From Pseudomonas brassicacearum (GTDB lineage: Bacteria; Pseudomonadota; Gammaproteobacteria; Pseudomonadales; Pseudomonadaceae): a stretch of DNA of 64,000 nt. Under the pieces are notes generated by a model. That model was not told the DNA's origin. It searched no databases and saw nothing but the letters and a program-made list of their open reading frames with translations. The DNA is taken from assembly GCF_009601685.2 (NCBI RefSeq), contig NZ_CP045701.2, forward strand, positions 1,116,001-1,180,000, given 5' to 3'. Every line of letters starts with the position of its first letter. Position 1 is the stretch's first letter. A program made the translations under genes and the position numbers. Positions 9,688-16,326 of the stretch are shown one piece after another.

Positions 9688-10173
9688 ATGTTTTACCCAC
9701 GCGAAGCTGAAAAAGACCACCTGTATAACCGAATCGTCCTGCTTACCGTTGCTTGCTGTGTACTGCTATTTCTAGCCTCCCTGGCAAAACACTCAGGGTT
9801 CATTTATGGGGCCATTCGGTGGAGCGCTGTCGAGGTAAACGGCACCGTGACGCAACTGGAAAGCATCCCGATGAATGAAAACGGCATCATCATTCGTTAC
9901 CGATATACCGACGGTGATCAGCAAGTCCATGAAGACGAATACGTGGACCAACGCTATAACGAACATGATCAGTACAAGGTAGGGGGTGACGTTCCCCTGC
10001 TGTATTCACGTTGGTTTCCCCAAATCAGCAGCATCGCCACCGAGCTACACTCTTATCGCGCCAGCTTCTTCGTCATGGCTGGCGGGGTATTGCTGACATT
10101 GGTGTTCCTCGGGATTTCCTTCATGACGTTCGGTCGCATTTACCGCATGAAAGAAGAAGACCGCTTCTATTGA
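9688..10173 (+). CDS. DUF3592 membrane protein
   Basis: The protein has 161 residues with two hydrophobic segments (about 17-35 and 125-150) flanking an extracytoplasmic beta-rich region with the DUF3592 pattern: a VNGTVTQLE start, IIRYRYTDGD, YKVGGDVPLLY. Members are widespread inner-membrane proteins of unknown function. The C-terminal tail is charged and probably cytoplasmic. It is followed after 68 bases by another small anchored protein on the same strand; the two may form a unit. Confidence 0.75.
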   Translation: MFYPREAEKDHLYNRIVLLTVACCVLLFLASLAKHSGFIYGAIRWSAVEVNGTVTQLESIPMNENGIIIRYRYTDGDQQVHEDEYVDQRYNEHDQYKVGGDVPLLYSRWFPQISSIATELHSYRASFFVMAGGVLLTLVFLGISFMTFGRIYRMKEEDRFY

Positions 10174-10241
10174 GCGGTCTGGCAACAATCGCTCAGGCAA
10201 ACCGGAGTGCTGCGCGCCTCCTCATGGATAAGGAGTTATGG

Positions 10242-10847
10242 ATGACCGCTGCCTCGACACTCAAGCAGTACTCGTTAAAAAGCTGGGCCGCGATCGTGGC
10301 GATTGTTGGCTTGTTGGCCGGGTTCCCCAGCATTTCATCCTGGTTGGCCGAAATGAGGGCCGACTACTACAAAAGCCACTTCATTGGTCGTTGGACCGAA
10401 GCGTTCAGCTATCCCAACGGCGACGGCATGAAGTTCGAGTTCAAGGGCACCATCGAATACTTCGCCAACAATCATTACAACGTCAGCGGCGTCGTCGCGC
10501 TGGTTGGGACAGAGCCTTCGAAGCCGTTCAGGCTCGAATACAGCGCCAATGGCGCGGGCACCTGGAGCGCAGACAGCGAAAACCTGTCGTTCACGCTGCA
10601 GCAGATGAAGACGTTACCCAAGACCTACTCGGTTGACGGCAAAGATATTTCGCCTTTGACAGTGGCGCAATTTATCGGCCCCAGCATGCCCAACCTCAGT
10701 GATATCTACCCCGAAGGGGGATCGGGGCAGGCGCGCATCAAGGAGGTGGATAAGAACAGGATGGTCCTGGAGCAAATGGATCTTGAGGGCAGGCCCTTTA
10801 TCGTGACTGCGGATCGTCAGGTAGCAGGGCCGTCTGGTAAGCCTTGA
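10242..10847 (+). CDS. Hypothetical N-terminally anchored protein
   Basis: The protein has 201 residues. An N-terminal hydrophobic segment (about 15-33, AAIVAIVGLLAGFPSISSW) anchors a mostly beta-rich soluble domain of about 160 residues beginning HFIGRWTEAFSYPNGDGMKFEFKG. I do not recognise a family; the pattern resembles small SMODS-associated or lipocalin-like single-domain proteins only superficially. The start at 10242 is chosen because AAGGAG lies six bases upstream; an ATG four codons earlier has no such site. It is the last chromosomal-looking gene before the accessory region. Confidence 0.6.
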   Translation: MTAASTLKQYSLKSWAAIVAIVGLLAGFPSISSWLAEMRADYYKSHFIGRWTEAFSYPNGDGMKFEFKGTIEYFANNHYNVSGVVALVGTEPSKPFRLEYSANGAGTWSADSENLSFTLQQMKTLPKTYSVDGKDISPLTVAQFIGPSMPNLSDIYPEGGSGQARIKEVDKNRMVLEQMDLEGRPFIVTADRQVAGPSGKP

Positions 10848-10904
10848 TTTGAAGCCCGGGTATCCGGCTGAAATGGGTAACGTAAGCCGGGTCTGTCAGG
10901 CAAC

Positions 10905-11230
10905 GAGCGACCTCCGCTCGTAAGCTACGTCGCCTTGCGCCTTTGCCTACAACTACGCCAGAATCCGCCGGCTTGTTCGCCTGGGGTTGCGTCGGTAGTT
11001 TGGGACCTGTCACTGCTCATCAGTGATCGGGTTTAGTCGCCCGTCGTTGCTAAGTCGCTCAAGCGTCCATCAGTCAGGAATTCCCATCCCTGCGCTCGAT
11101 GGTGGCTGTGCGCAGGGCGCCTCCGGGCGCGCCGATTCCTTAGCTCGTCGGTCGACTAACCTGCGTACAGCTGCCTCCCAATCGTTTAGTCGCGAGCGGG
11201 AAGTAGCCTCAACCAAAGAGAGCTAAGGCT
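10905..11230 (+). promoter_or_regulatory. Conserved structured leader of DUF6124 gene, copy 1
   Basis: About 300 bases upstream of the first DUF6124 gene are nearly repeated at 13735-14036. Conserved blocks include a perfect hairpin TCACTG-CTCAT-CAGTGA, and two copies of TTAGTCG (11033-11039 and 11186-11192) with one complementary CGACTAA between them (11153-11159). The central segment can pair with either flank, a switch-like arrangement. The distal TTAGTCG lies just upstream of the ribosome binding site. I do not recognise a described RNA family here. That it is transcribed as a leader is an inference. Confidence 0.5.
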
Positions 11231-11590
11231 ATGGTCAAAATTACACCGAATCCTCCAGTTACAGACGAACCCACATCTCGTGCCCAGTCTGCCCGCAACA
11301 AGAAGCTCGACGACGCTGCCACTCGCGCGTTGGATTACTACCTGAAACCCAAGCCTAAGGGCGAAGCGTCTGACAAGACCGACTCCATTTTTCGGATTGA
11401 TCCTGGGGTCGATTCTGAGTGTTTGCTTGCGAATCTCAGTGAAAACCTGGCTTCGGCGAATGCCATGATCAATGATTTGGCGTTCGACCTTGATGGCTCG
11501 CGACGGCGTGTTGCGTTGGGAATCTTGCAGGTGATTGAGGTGAGTGAGCTGTTGGCGAATCGGGCGTTGGATATTGTTGAGGTGAGGTAG
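11231..11590 (+). CDS. DUF6124 family protein, copy 1
   Basis: This 119-residue soluble protein has the Pseudomonas DUF6124 pattern: an N-terminal TPNPP motif, an RNKKLDDAATRALDYYL helix, IFRIDP, then a helical ECLLANLSENLASANAM ... SRRRVALGILQVIEVSELLANRAL block. Its function is unknown. These small proteins occur in several copies in pseudomonads. It is about 88% identical to the copy at 14037 by eye. It is followed by an intrinsic terminator and preceded by a long conserved leader. Confidence 0.75.
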   Translation: MVKITPNPPVTDEPTSRAQSARNKKLDDAATRALDYYLKPKPKGEASDKTDSIFRIDPGVDSECLLANLSENLASANAMINDLAFDLDGSRRRVALGILQVIEVSELLANRALDIVEVR

Positions 11591-11619
11591 GGCTGCATTG
11601 CTACCTGTCGCCTGAGTTA

Positions 11620-11651
11620 GAAAAAGGTCTTGCTTGGCAAGACCTTTTTTT
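11620..11651 (+). terminator. Intrinsic terminator after DUF6124 copy 1
   Basis: An eight-base-pair stem (GGTCTTGC / GCAAGACC, 11626-11644) with a TTG loop is followed by seven T residues and preceded by A residues. It is nearly the same as the terminator after copy 2. Confidence 0.9.
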
Positions 11652-11736
11652 GTGCCTGAGGGAGCTTCGTGCGCTCTATATAATTCGTGTCTTGTAGAGG
11701 AATATTTGTCCAGGGATACAGCTGGGATACACGTCC
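11652..11736 (+). repeat. Degenerate att-like segment with GGGATAC pair, copy 1
   Basis: Directly after the terminator comes GTGCCTGAGGGAGCTTCG, which resembles the 3' end of the tRNA-Leu gene at 33435 (11 of 14 matches to the core block). It is followed about 45 bases later by two closely spaced GGGATACA copies (from 11715). The same arrangement recurs after the second DUF6124 gene. I read it as an old attachment-site remnant; this is inference. Confidence 0.35.
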
Positions 11737-11779
11737 TTTTTTACTGGCTACCCCAGCTGATGATTCAGCCTACTATTCT

Positions 11780-12691
11780 TCAGCGCTTAGGATAAGTGAT
11801 CGTTCCCAGCAGGCCGCAAATCAAACGGTGATCAGTCACATTAAAGATCGTTGGGTCATTTTCGTCCTGCTCGCCAATGAAGAATACCCATGGGCGTTCT
11901 TTGCTATTTTTCTTCTTCGCCTCAATACCTTCCTCACGGAGAACGTCAATTTCATTTCGCACGACGGTGCGTTTTGCCTTTGACCATCCTTCCCTACAGA
12001 CGCGGATCTTGTAGGGGCGGACTAGTTTTGGGGGATCTTTAACCCACTCACCTGCGGACAGGTTGATAAAAAGAAAGTCGCCCTCTTCTTCGGGTTTGCT
12101 CCAATGAAGCTCCGCGTAGAAAATTTTTGATCGGGGAAAAATTTCTACCCCTTCACCGCGTAGCTTTTTGAAGGCGTATTGGTACGTCGTGTCGTCGATG
12201 CCGGGCACTTCAAGCGACATATCCCGATCATATGGAAAGTCGATAAACGCTCTGCAAATCGGGCGAATGCTATTGGCTGAGCGTCGCCCTTTAGGCTTTG
12301 CTTCGCCTCCATCGGCGGATCGGCCTTTGTTGACGCTAGTCGTTTGGGTTGCGGAAGGAGGGAGATCAGTGTCTACCACGGACCTTTCGTTACGAAGGGT
12401 TAGCCTCGCTGGGGATAATGCTGCGCTTGTTTCCAACTCATTTCGGACGCTGCCTTTCTTCCCTCTTGATACCGTTTTTTTTTCCCCCTCGATATCACAA
12501 TCTTCAAAATGGTCTTTGCCGCGAGCGCTGCGAAAGTGAGGACGCTGCAAATTAGATTTCTGGTATGAGGCAGGGAACACATCAAGCTTGCAGCCTCTAC
12601 AGATGTACCCGTAGGTATCCACCTCCGGCAATAGCCAAAGATCCTCTGCTTCAACGATCTCCATGGTTTTTTTGTCGCGTGCCGATTCCAT
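11780..12691 (-). CDS. Hypothetical protein with putative N-terminal zinc site
   Basis: The protein has 303 residues with no recognised family. Near the N terminus Cys33, Cys36, His54, His63 and Cys67 (YICRGC ... PHF ... DHFEDC) form a probable zinc ribbon like that at the start of CoiA-type proteins. A charged, low-complexity linker (about 75-145) precedes a C-terminal domain of about 150 residues. The start at 12691 is preferred because AAAGGAG precedes it by five bases. It lies between the two DUF6124 modules, so it probably came in as accessory cargo. A defence role is possible but unproven. Confidence 0.55.
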   Translation of the reverse strand: MESARDKKTMEIVEAEDLWLLPEVDTYGYICRGCKLDVFPASYQKSNLQRPHFRSARGKDHFEDCDIEGEKKTVSRGKKGSVRNELETSAALSPARLTLRNERSVVDTDLPPSATQTTSVNKGRSADGGEAKPKGRRSANSIRPICRAFIDFPYDRDMSLEVPGIDDTTYQYAFKKLRGEGVEIFPRSKIFYAELHWSKPEEEGDFLFINLSAGEWVKDPPKLVRPYKIRVCREGWSKAKRTVVRNEIDVLREEGIEAKKKNSKERPWVFFIGEQDENDPTIFNVTDHRLICGLLGTITYPKR

Positions 12692-13026
12692 AGCCACTCC
12701 TTTAGTTGGGCTTTAGCGTACCACCTGGTTGGACGGGCAGAAAATGCCTGGGGCCCCGGGGGAAATCTCTAGGCACGGGGTCGTAAACCCGCGGGCTCTT
12801 AAAGGGCAGGGGACAGACCACGTTTACGCAGAGTTCGGGGAGGCTCAGGCGCACGGAGCGAGCAGTGATTTCGTTGGTAGGCCAAGAAGGGATAGTCGAG
12901 AACTTAATCTGATCGTTACGTGCGGCGGCTACTACAGCGTCTAGCCACCTCACCGATTAATGCTTACCATACCTCCCATCTCGTATTACCGCGGCTGCTG
13001 AACCCGGTACTCACGAGGAAATGACC
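12692..13026. other. Intergenic region holding repeat copy A
   Basis: This stretch separates two divergent genes. Apart from repeat element A I see no gene. Promoters for both neighbours should lie here, but none stands out. Confidence 0.45.
12747..12800 (+). repeat. GGGGCCCC / CGGGGTCG repeat element, copy A
   Basis: A roughly 50-base element runs GGGGCCCCGGG, a variable 15 bases, then ACGGGGTCGTAAACCCGCGG. Related copies occur at 15305, 15552 and 15694. This copy lies upstream of the zinc-site gene and, unlike the others, has no obvious iterons next to it. Confidence 0.55.
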
Positions 13027-13221
13027 ATGGAAAGAACCCGTAGCTGGAGACGCGCACAGTCCCGTAAACATGGTTGGCACGAAGCGGTTCGCCCGCAGGA
13101 CGTCAGGCCAGAAAAGAACTGGAAGCTGATATATACCCGTGCCGACAAACTGCACAGGGCACGCCAACTCGGCATGAGCTATCCCATCCGCACCACTCGC
13201 CAACTGTTGGATCAAGAGTGA
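13027..13221 (+). CDS. Small basic hypothetical protein
   Basis: A 64-residue, Arg- and Lys-rich protein (MERTRSWRRAQSRKHGW ...). The ATG at 13027 is favoured over that at 13021 because GAGGA sits seven bases upstream of the former. Its stop codon overlaps the GTG start of the phosphatase-like gene by four bases (GTGA), so the two are translationally coupled. It may be a partner of the phosphatase, or an RNA-binding peptide; I do not recognise a family. Confidence 0.6.
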   Translation: MERTRSWRRAQSRKHGWHEAVRPQDVRPEKNWKLIYTRADKLHRARQLGMSYPIRTTRQLLDQE

Positions 13222-13565
13222 CTAACCTCCTGTTCGTCTGCAGCCGCAACCAATGGCGTAGCCCTACGGCGGAAGCGATCTGGCGCCGTCGTCCTGGTTT
13301 CGGCGCTCGTTCGGCGGGCACTAGCCCGAACGCACGCAAGCCTATCGGCCCAGCGGATATCCGTTGGGCCGATGTCATCTTTGTGATGGAGCGCAAGCAC
13401 GAGCAGCGTCTACGGGCAGAGTACGCTCGGCTGCTTGAGCACAAGCGGCTTCATGTTCTGGATATTCCCGATGATTACCGTTACATGGATCCTGAACTGG
13501 TGGACCTGCTCGTAGACAGCGTGATGTCTTACCTAGCAACCTTGGTTGGTGGCATAGATAGATAG
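13218..13565 (+). CDS. Low-molecular-weight protein tyrosine phosphatase-like protein
   Basis: The protein has 115 residues and starts with the phosphatase P-loop C-x5-R-S (VCSRNQWRSPTAEAIW). AGTSPNARKPIGPADIRWADVIFVME follows the low-molecular-weight phosphatase fold order. The C-terminal LDIPDDYRYMDPELVDLL carries the acidic region in which the general-acid Asp would lie. It is shorter than classical LMW-PTPs (about 150 residues) and belongs to a compact subfamily widespread in Proteobacteria. It may dephosphorylate tyrosine or another small substrate; the true substrate is unknown. Confidence 0.8.
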   Translation: MTNLLFVCSRNQWRSPTAEAIWRRRPGFGARSAGTSPNARKPIGPADIRWADVIFVMERKHEQRLRAEYARLLEHKRLHVLDIPDDYRYMDPELVDLLVDSVMSYLATLVGGIDR

Positions 13566-13734
13566 CTTCCTCCAAGGATACTGGTGTTTTTTCGTGGTCC
13601 TGATGTTTGAGTCAACGAGGACAGATTTATCTATTCCCTCTGACCGACCCCTTTCCCGTGCTGACCTATCTGTCGAAGAGAAACAGCGTCGGCGTGGGCC
13701 TACAGACGCCGGACAGTCAGAGCTCGCCAGCCCA

Positions 13735-14036
13735 CATCGCCTTGCGCCTTTGCCTACAACTACGCCAGAATCCGCCGGCTTGTCCGCCTTGGGCTGCGTC
13801 GGTAGTTTGGGACCTGTCACTGCTCATCAGTGATCGGGTTTAGTCGCCCAGGGTGAAACAGGTTGTGCAAGGCGTCATCCAGTCGGGATTCCCATCCTGC
13901 ACTCGATGGTGGCTGTGCGCAGGGCGTCCTCGGACGCGCCGGTTTCTTGTTTCCCCGGTCGACTAACCTGCGTACAGCTGCCTCCCATCGTTTAGTCGCG
14001 AGCGGGTGATGGCTCCAACTACAAGGAAGCAAGATA
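13735..14036 (+). promoter_or_regulatory. Conserved structured leader of DUF6124 gene, copy 2
   Basis: Second copy of the leader at 10905. TTAGTCG occurs at 13839-13845 and 13992-13998, with the complementary CGACTAA at 13960-13966. The TCACTG-CTCAT-CAGTGA hairpin, the TGGTGGCTGTGCGCAGGG block and the CGTACAGCTGCCTCCCA block are conserved. Sequence between these blocks differs (for example around 13850-13880), so the elements that matter can be read from the two copies. Confidence 0.5.
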
Positions 14037-14396
14037 ATGGCAAAAGATACTCCGAATCCTCCCGATACGAACGAACACGTCTCCCGTGCTCAGTCTGCCC
14101 GCAACAAGAAAATCGATGACGCTGCCACGCGAGCGTTGGATTTTTACCTGAAACCCAAGCCTAAGAGCGAAACGTCTGACAAGACCGACTCCATTTTTCG
14201 GATTGATCCGAGTGTGGATTCTGAGTGTTTGCTTGCGAACCTCAGTGAGAATCTGGCTTCGGCGAACGCGATGATCAGTGATCTGGCGTTTGACCTGGAT
14301 GGGTCGCGGCGGCGTGTTGCGATGGGGATTTTGCAGGTGATTGAGGTGAGTGAGCTGTTGGCGAATCGGGCGCTAGATATTGTTGAGGTGAGATAG
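14037..14396 (+). CDS. DUF6124 family protein, copy 2
   Basis: A 119-residue paralogue of the protein at 11231 with the same blocks (TPNPPDTNE, RNKKIDDAATRALDFYL, IFRIDP, then the conserved helical C-terminal half). Most differences are in the first 50 residues. AAGGAAG precedes the start. Leader, gene, terminator and the following GGGATAC pair are all duplicated, so the whole module was copied, not just the gene. Confidence 0.75.
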   Translation: MAKDTPNPPDTNEHVSRAQSARNKKIDDAATRALDFYLKPKPKSETSDKTDSIFRIDPSVDSECLLANLSENLASANAMISDLAFDLDGSRRRVAMGILQVIEVSELLANRALDIVEVR

Positions 14397-14424
14397 GGCT
14401 GCCGCACTACGTGCCGCCCGGATC

Positions 14425-14455
14425 AAAAAAGGTCTTGCTAGCAAGACCTTTTTTT
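14425..14455 (+). terminator. Intrinsic terminator after DUF6124 copy 2
   Basis: The stem GGTCTTGC / GCAAGACC with a minimal TA loop (14431-14448) is flanked by six A and seven T residues. It can also act as a terminator for the opposite strand. Confidence 0.9.
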
Positions 14456-14469
14456 CCGAGGGAGACTCG
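14456..14469 (+). repeat. 14-bp direct repeat of tRNA-Leu 3' half (putative attL)
   Basis: CCGAGGGAGACTCG is identical to 33442-33455, inside the T-arm/acceptor half of the tRNA-Leu(CAA) gene, and has the same orientation. It sits directly behind a terminator, just as the tRNA 3' end does at 33405-33430, and is followed by two GGGATACAA copies at 14516-14537, an arrangement often seen beside tyrosine-integrase sites. I interpret it as one end of an island of about 19 kb whose other end is the tRNA gene. Confidence 0.5.
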
Positions 14470-14590
14470 CTCGGGTGATAAAACATAAGGCCTGCGGCGC
14501 ATTTTGATAGTTAGGGATACAAACTGGGATACAAGCCGAGTGCGGCTGCGTCAAATGATGACTAAGCCTCTCACCTGTATTTCTTTCGGT

Positions 14591-15223
14591 CTAGTGGTCG
14601 ACTTTTCTCAGCCGCTCTATTTTTTCATCATACGGTGTGTAGCTTGACCTGCCGTCAAACATGTCCTCGGTGATCAGCAGCTTGTACTCCGCGCATGTCT
14701 GCCATTGCATATCAGATGAGGAGACGATTTGGAGCGTCAACGTCATCTCGCCGCTTTCCTTATGATCCCACCGATCACTTTCTAGAACTGCGTGCAAATC
14801 CTTCTGATCGTTAGCGCCCAGTGTCGATGGATACCACTCTCGAAGAATTGCGGTTTTGAGCCATTCGAATCGTTCGCCACGGCTTTGATTAAATTCTGCG
14901 TAGTCGACTATCCATTTTGGATAGAAGACAAATTTTCGATGGGTCCTATGGCTGGCCAAGTCACCTATGATCCGTATGTCGAGGACCTCTCCTGGCTTTT
15001 TGCCAAGATTGTAAAACGACAGCCCGATGTCGAAGCTAGGAATCCACCAGCTTTTCCTTTCTTTATCCCCAGAGATCTGGGGGGTGATCTTGTACAGACG
15101 AAAAGTTGGTGTGTCGTGAGATAGCTTCAGTTCGAAAGGCTTCAGGCTGTTCAGCCACAGTGATACGAGCGATGTCAGAAGCGCGAGGCCGCTCACTATT
15201 AATGCTAGTCCGGCAGTAGTCAT
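14591..15223 (-). CDS. Hypothetical protein with one N-terminal membrane segment
   Basis: The protein has 210 residues starting MTTAGLALIVSGLALL. One hydrophobic segment (about 3-25) is followed by a beta-rich soluble domain (FELKLSHDTPTFRLYKI ... LSFYNLGKKPGEVLDIRI), perhaps immunoglobulin-like. No family is recognised. The ATG at 15223 is chosen because the upstream extension begins with TTG and lacks a binding site. It is the first gene inside the putative attL. Confidence 0.5.
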   Translation of the reverse strand: MTTAGLALIVSGLALLTSLVSLWLNSLKPFELKLSHDTPTFRLYKITPQISGDKERKSWWIPSFDIGLSFYNLGKKPGEVLDIRIIGDLASHRTHRKFVFYPKWIVDYAEFNQSRGERFEWLKTAILREWYPSTLGANDQKDLHAVLESDRWDHKESGEMTLTLQIVSSSDMQWQTCAEYKLLITEDMFDGRSSYTPYDEKIERLRKVDH

Positions 15224-15304
15224 CAATTTATGCCTAGGTAATAGGATGATTTGGAGTGCCGGTAATGATAGCAATACGCCTTTCGTTCGCTACAGCGGTT
15301 TTGA

Positions 15305-15407
15305 CTGCCGGGGCCCCTGGAGATTACGCCTCTTCACGGGGTCGGAAACCCGCGGGATCTTGGTAGGGACAGAGATTGCAGCTTACTGAAATTTCAACGT
15401 TGAAATT
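15305..15407 (-). repeat. Iteron module 1 (inverted): repeat B plus TTTCAAC palindrome
   Basis: Repeat element B (15305-15360; CGGGGTCGGAAACCCGCGGG core) is followed by a perfect 18-base palindrome, AATTTCAACGTTGAAATT at 15390-15407, with a further TTGAAA beside it. Read on the minus strand, the order is iterons then repeat, as in the two modules that follow. A perfect inverted repeat TTACCG-CAA-CGGTAA lies at 15437-15451. Confidence 0.45.
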
Positions 15408-15492
15408 GAAAGGATCCTGACGAAAAAAGGGGATCGTTACCGCAACGGTAAAGGTGAGTCATTGTGTTGTTGATAGCGAACGGTTTAACCCG

Positions 15493-15613
15493 GTCAACCT
15501 TGGGGATGGTGTCAACCACGTCAACCTGTCAACCGACGTAGAAAACTCAGTCGCTAACAAAATGCTGCGGGTTCTTTGCCCCGTACCCATTCGAAATGCC
15601 CAGGGTCCCCGGC
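15493..15613 (+). repeat. Iteron module 2: four GTCAACC copies plus repeat D
   Basis: GTCAACC occurs at 15493, 15511, 15520 and 15528. It is followed by CGCTAAC (15552) and a repeat element with GCGGGTT, CCCCGT and AGGGTCCCC blocks ending near 15613. The order and spacing match the next module although the iteron sequence differs. Confidence 0.55.
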
Positions 15614-15642
15614 GAGCTACCAAGCGATAGGGCAAATGCACA

Positions 15643-15757
15643 GGTGAACCACCAGTTCACCAGGTTCACCTGTTCACTAAGCTGTGCACTTTTCGCTAAC
15701 ACGATCACGCGGGTTTCCGACCCCGTGTCTTAAAGAAACCTCAGGGTCCCCAGCAAA
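15643..15757 (+). repeat. Iteron module 3: GGTGAAC/GTTCACC copies plus repeat C
   Basis: GGTGAAC at 15643 and GTTCACC at 15655, 15664 and 15672 (last one partial) are followed by CGCTAAC (15694) and a repeat element with GCGGGTT, CCCCGT and AGGGTCCCC blocks ending near 15757. GGTGAAC-type iterons are known as binding sites of the P4 alpha replication protein at the P4 origin, so an origin-like role is plausible. Confidence 0.55.
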
Positions 15758-15839
15758 ATTTTGGAACTGCTCCTGACGTTCGCTGATGGCATTGATGCTT
15801 CCGGGGAGCGGGGGAATACGCATCCCTCTGAAAAGCAGT

Positions 15840-15960
15840 GTTACGAACGTTACAGGTGTAACGGCTTTCGATAACTATTTGTATTTGTTGGAGATTGTCG
15901 GCGTAACACTGTGTTTTAACATGAATTTTTAAGAGTGTTACTAAGCCAATTCGTGTAACG
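15840..15960 (+). repeat. Iteron cluster 4: GTTAC / GTGTAAC copies
   Basis: GTTAC occurs at 15840 and 15849, GTAAC at 15858, and further GTAAC or GTTAC copies near 15903, 15937 and 15955, in both orientations. The first three have the same close spacing as the iterons of the preceding modules. No repeat element follows this cluster within 100 bases. Confidence 0.45.
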
Positions 15961-16326
15961 CTTCAGAGCTCTGACGTAGACCCAAAGAAGCTCGTCAAAC
16001 TCTCGCCTGCCTATCAGCAACGATTGGTAGTTAGGTTGAGCACTCTGCTAGGCGTCAGCAAGCTTTCAGCGATTAGCCCGCTGGTGTGATAGGCCGCTAC
16101 CGGCCAAAAGCGGACACTCAAAGATGCTAACGAAACCAGGGAACGTAATCCTCCTCGACGCCAGTAGGGTCTCTGGGCAGGAATGCGCTTTCTCCACTAC
16201 CTACTTATCGTCGCCTCCTCGGCTCTGATGGCCAGCTATGCCTTACTGTGGCTGACTAGGCCTACATCTCTTTTAAATGATCTGGCTTAAACCAGTAATT
16301 ACAGGTCATGGCAATCGACGCATCAC
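15961..16326. other. Intergenic region with one TGGCCGA-type repeat
   Basis: Between the iteron array and the end of gajB. It contains the cassette-boundary repeat at 16092-16120 and a possible 35-residue hydrophobic frame at 16183-16290 (see findings). Nothing else is recognised. Confidence 0.4.
16092..16120 (-). repeat. TGGCCGA cassette-boundary repeat 1
   Basis: Minus-strand reading TGTCCGCTTTTGGCCGGTAGC. One of a family of about 28-base repeats (consensus near GTCCGCTTTTGGCCGATAGC) found in every gap between the island cassettes. Similar short repeats are common in Pseudomonas genomes. Confidence 0.6.

Noticed and set aside
13594..13833. Overlapping short frames in the second DUF6124 leader
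   Set aside because: The region is conserved as a noncoding leader in the other copy, where frames differ and are interrupted.
15459..15641. A 60-codon minus-strand frame across the iteron modules
   Set aside because: It reads through iterons and repeat D, has no ribosome binding site, and has no recognisable features.
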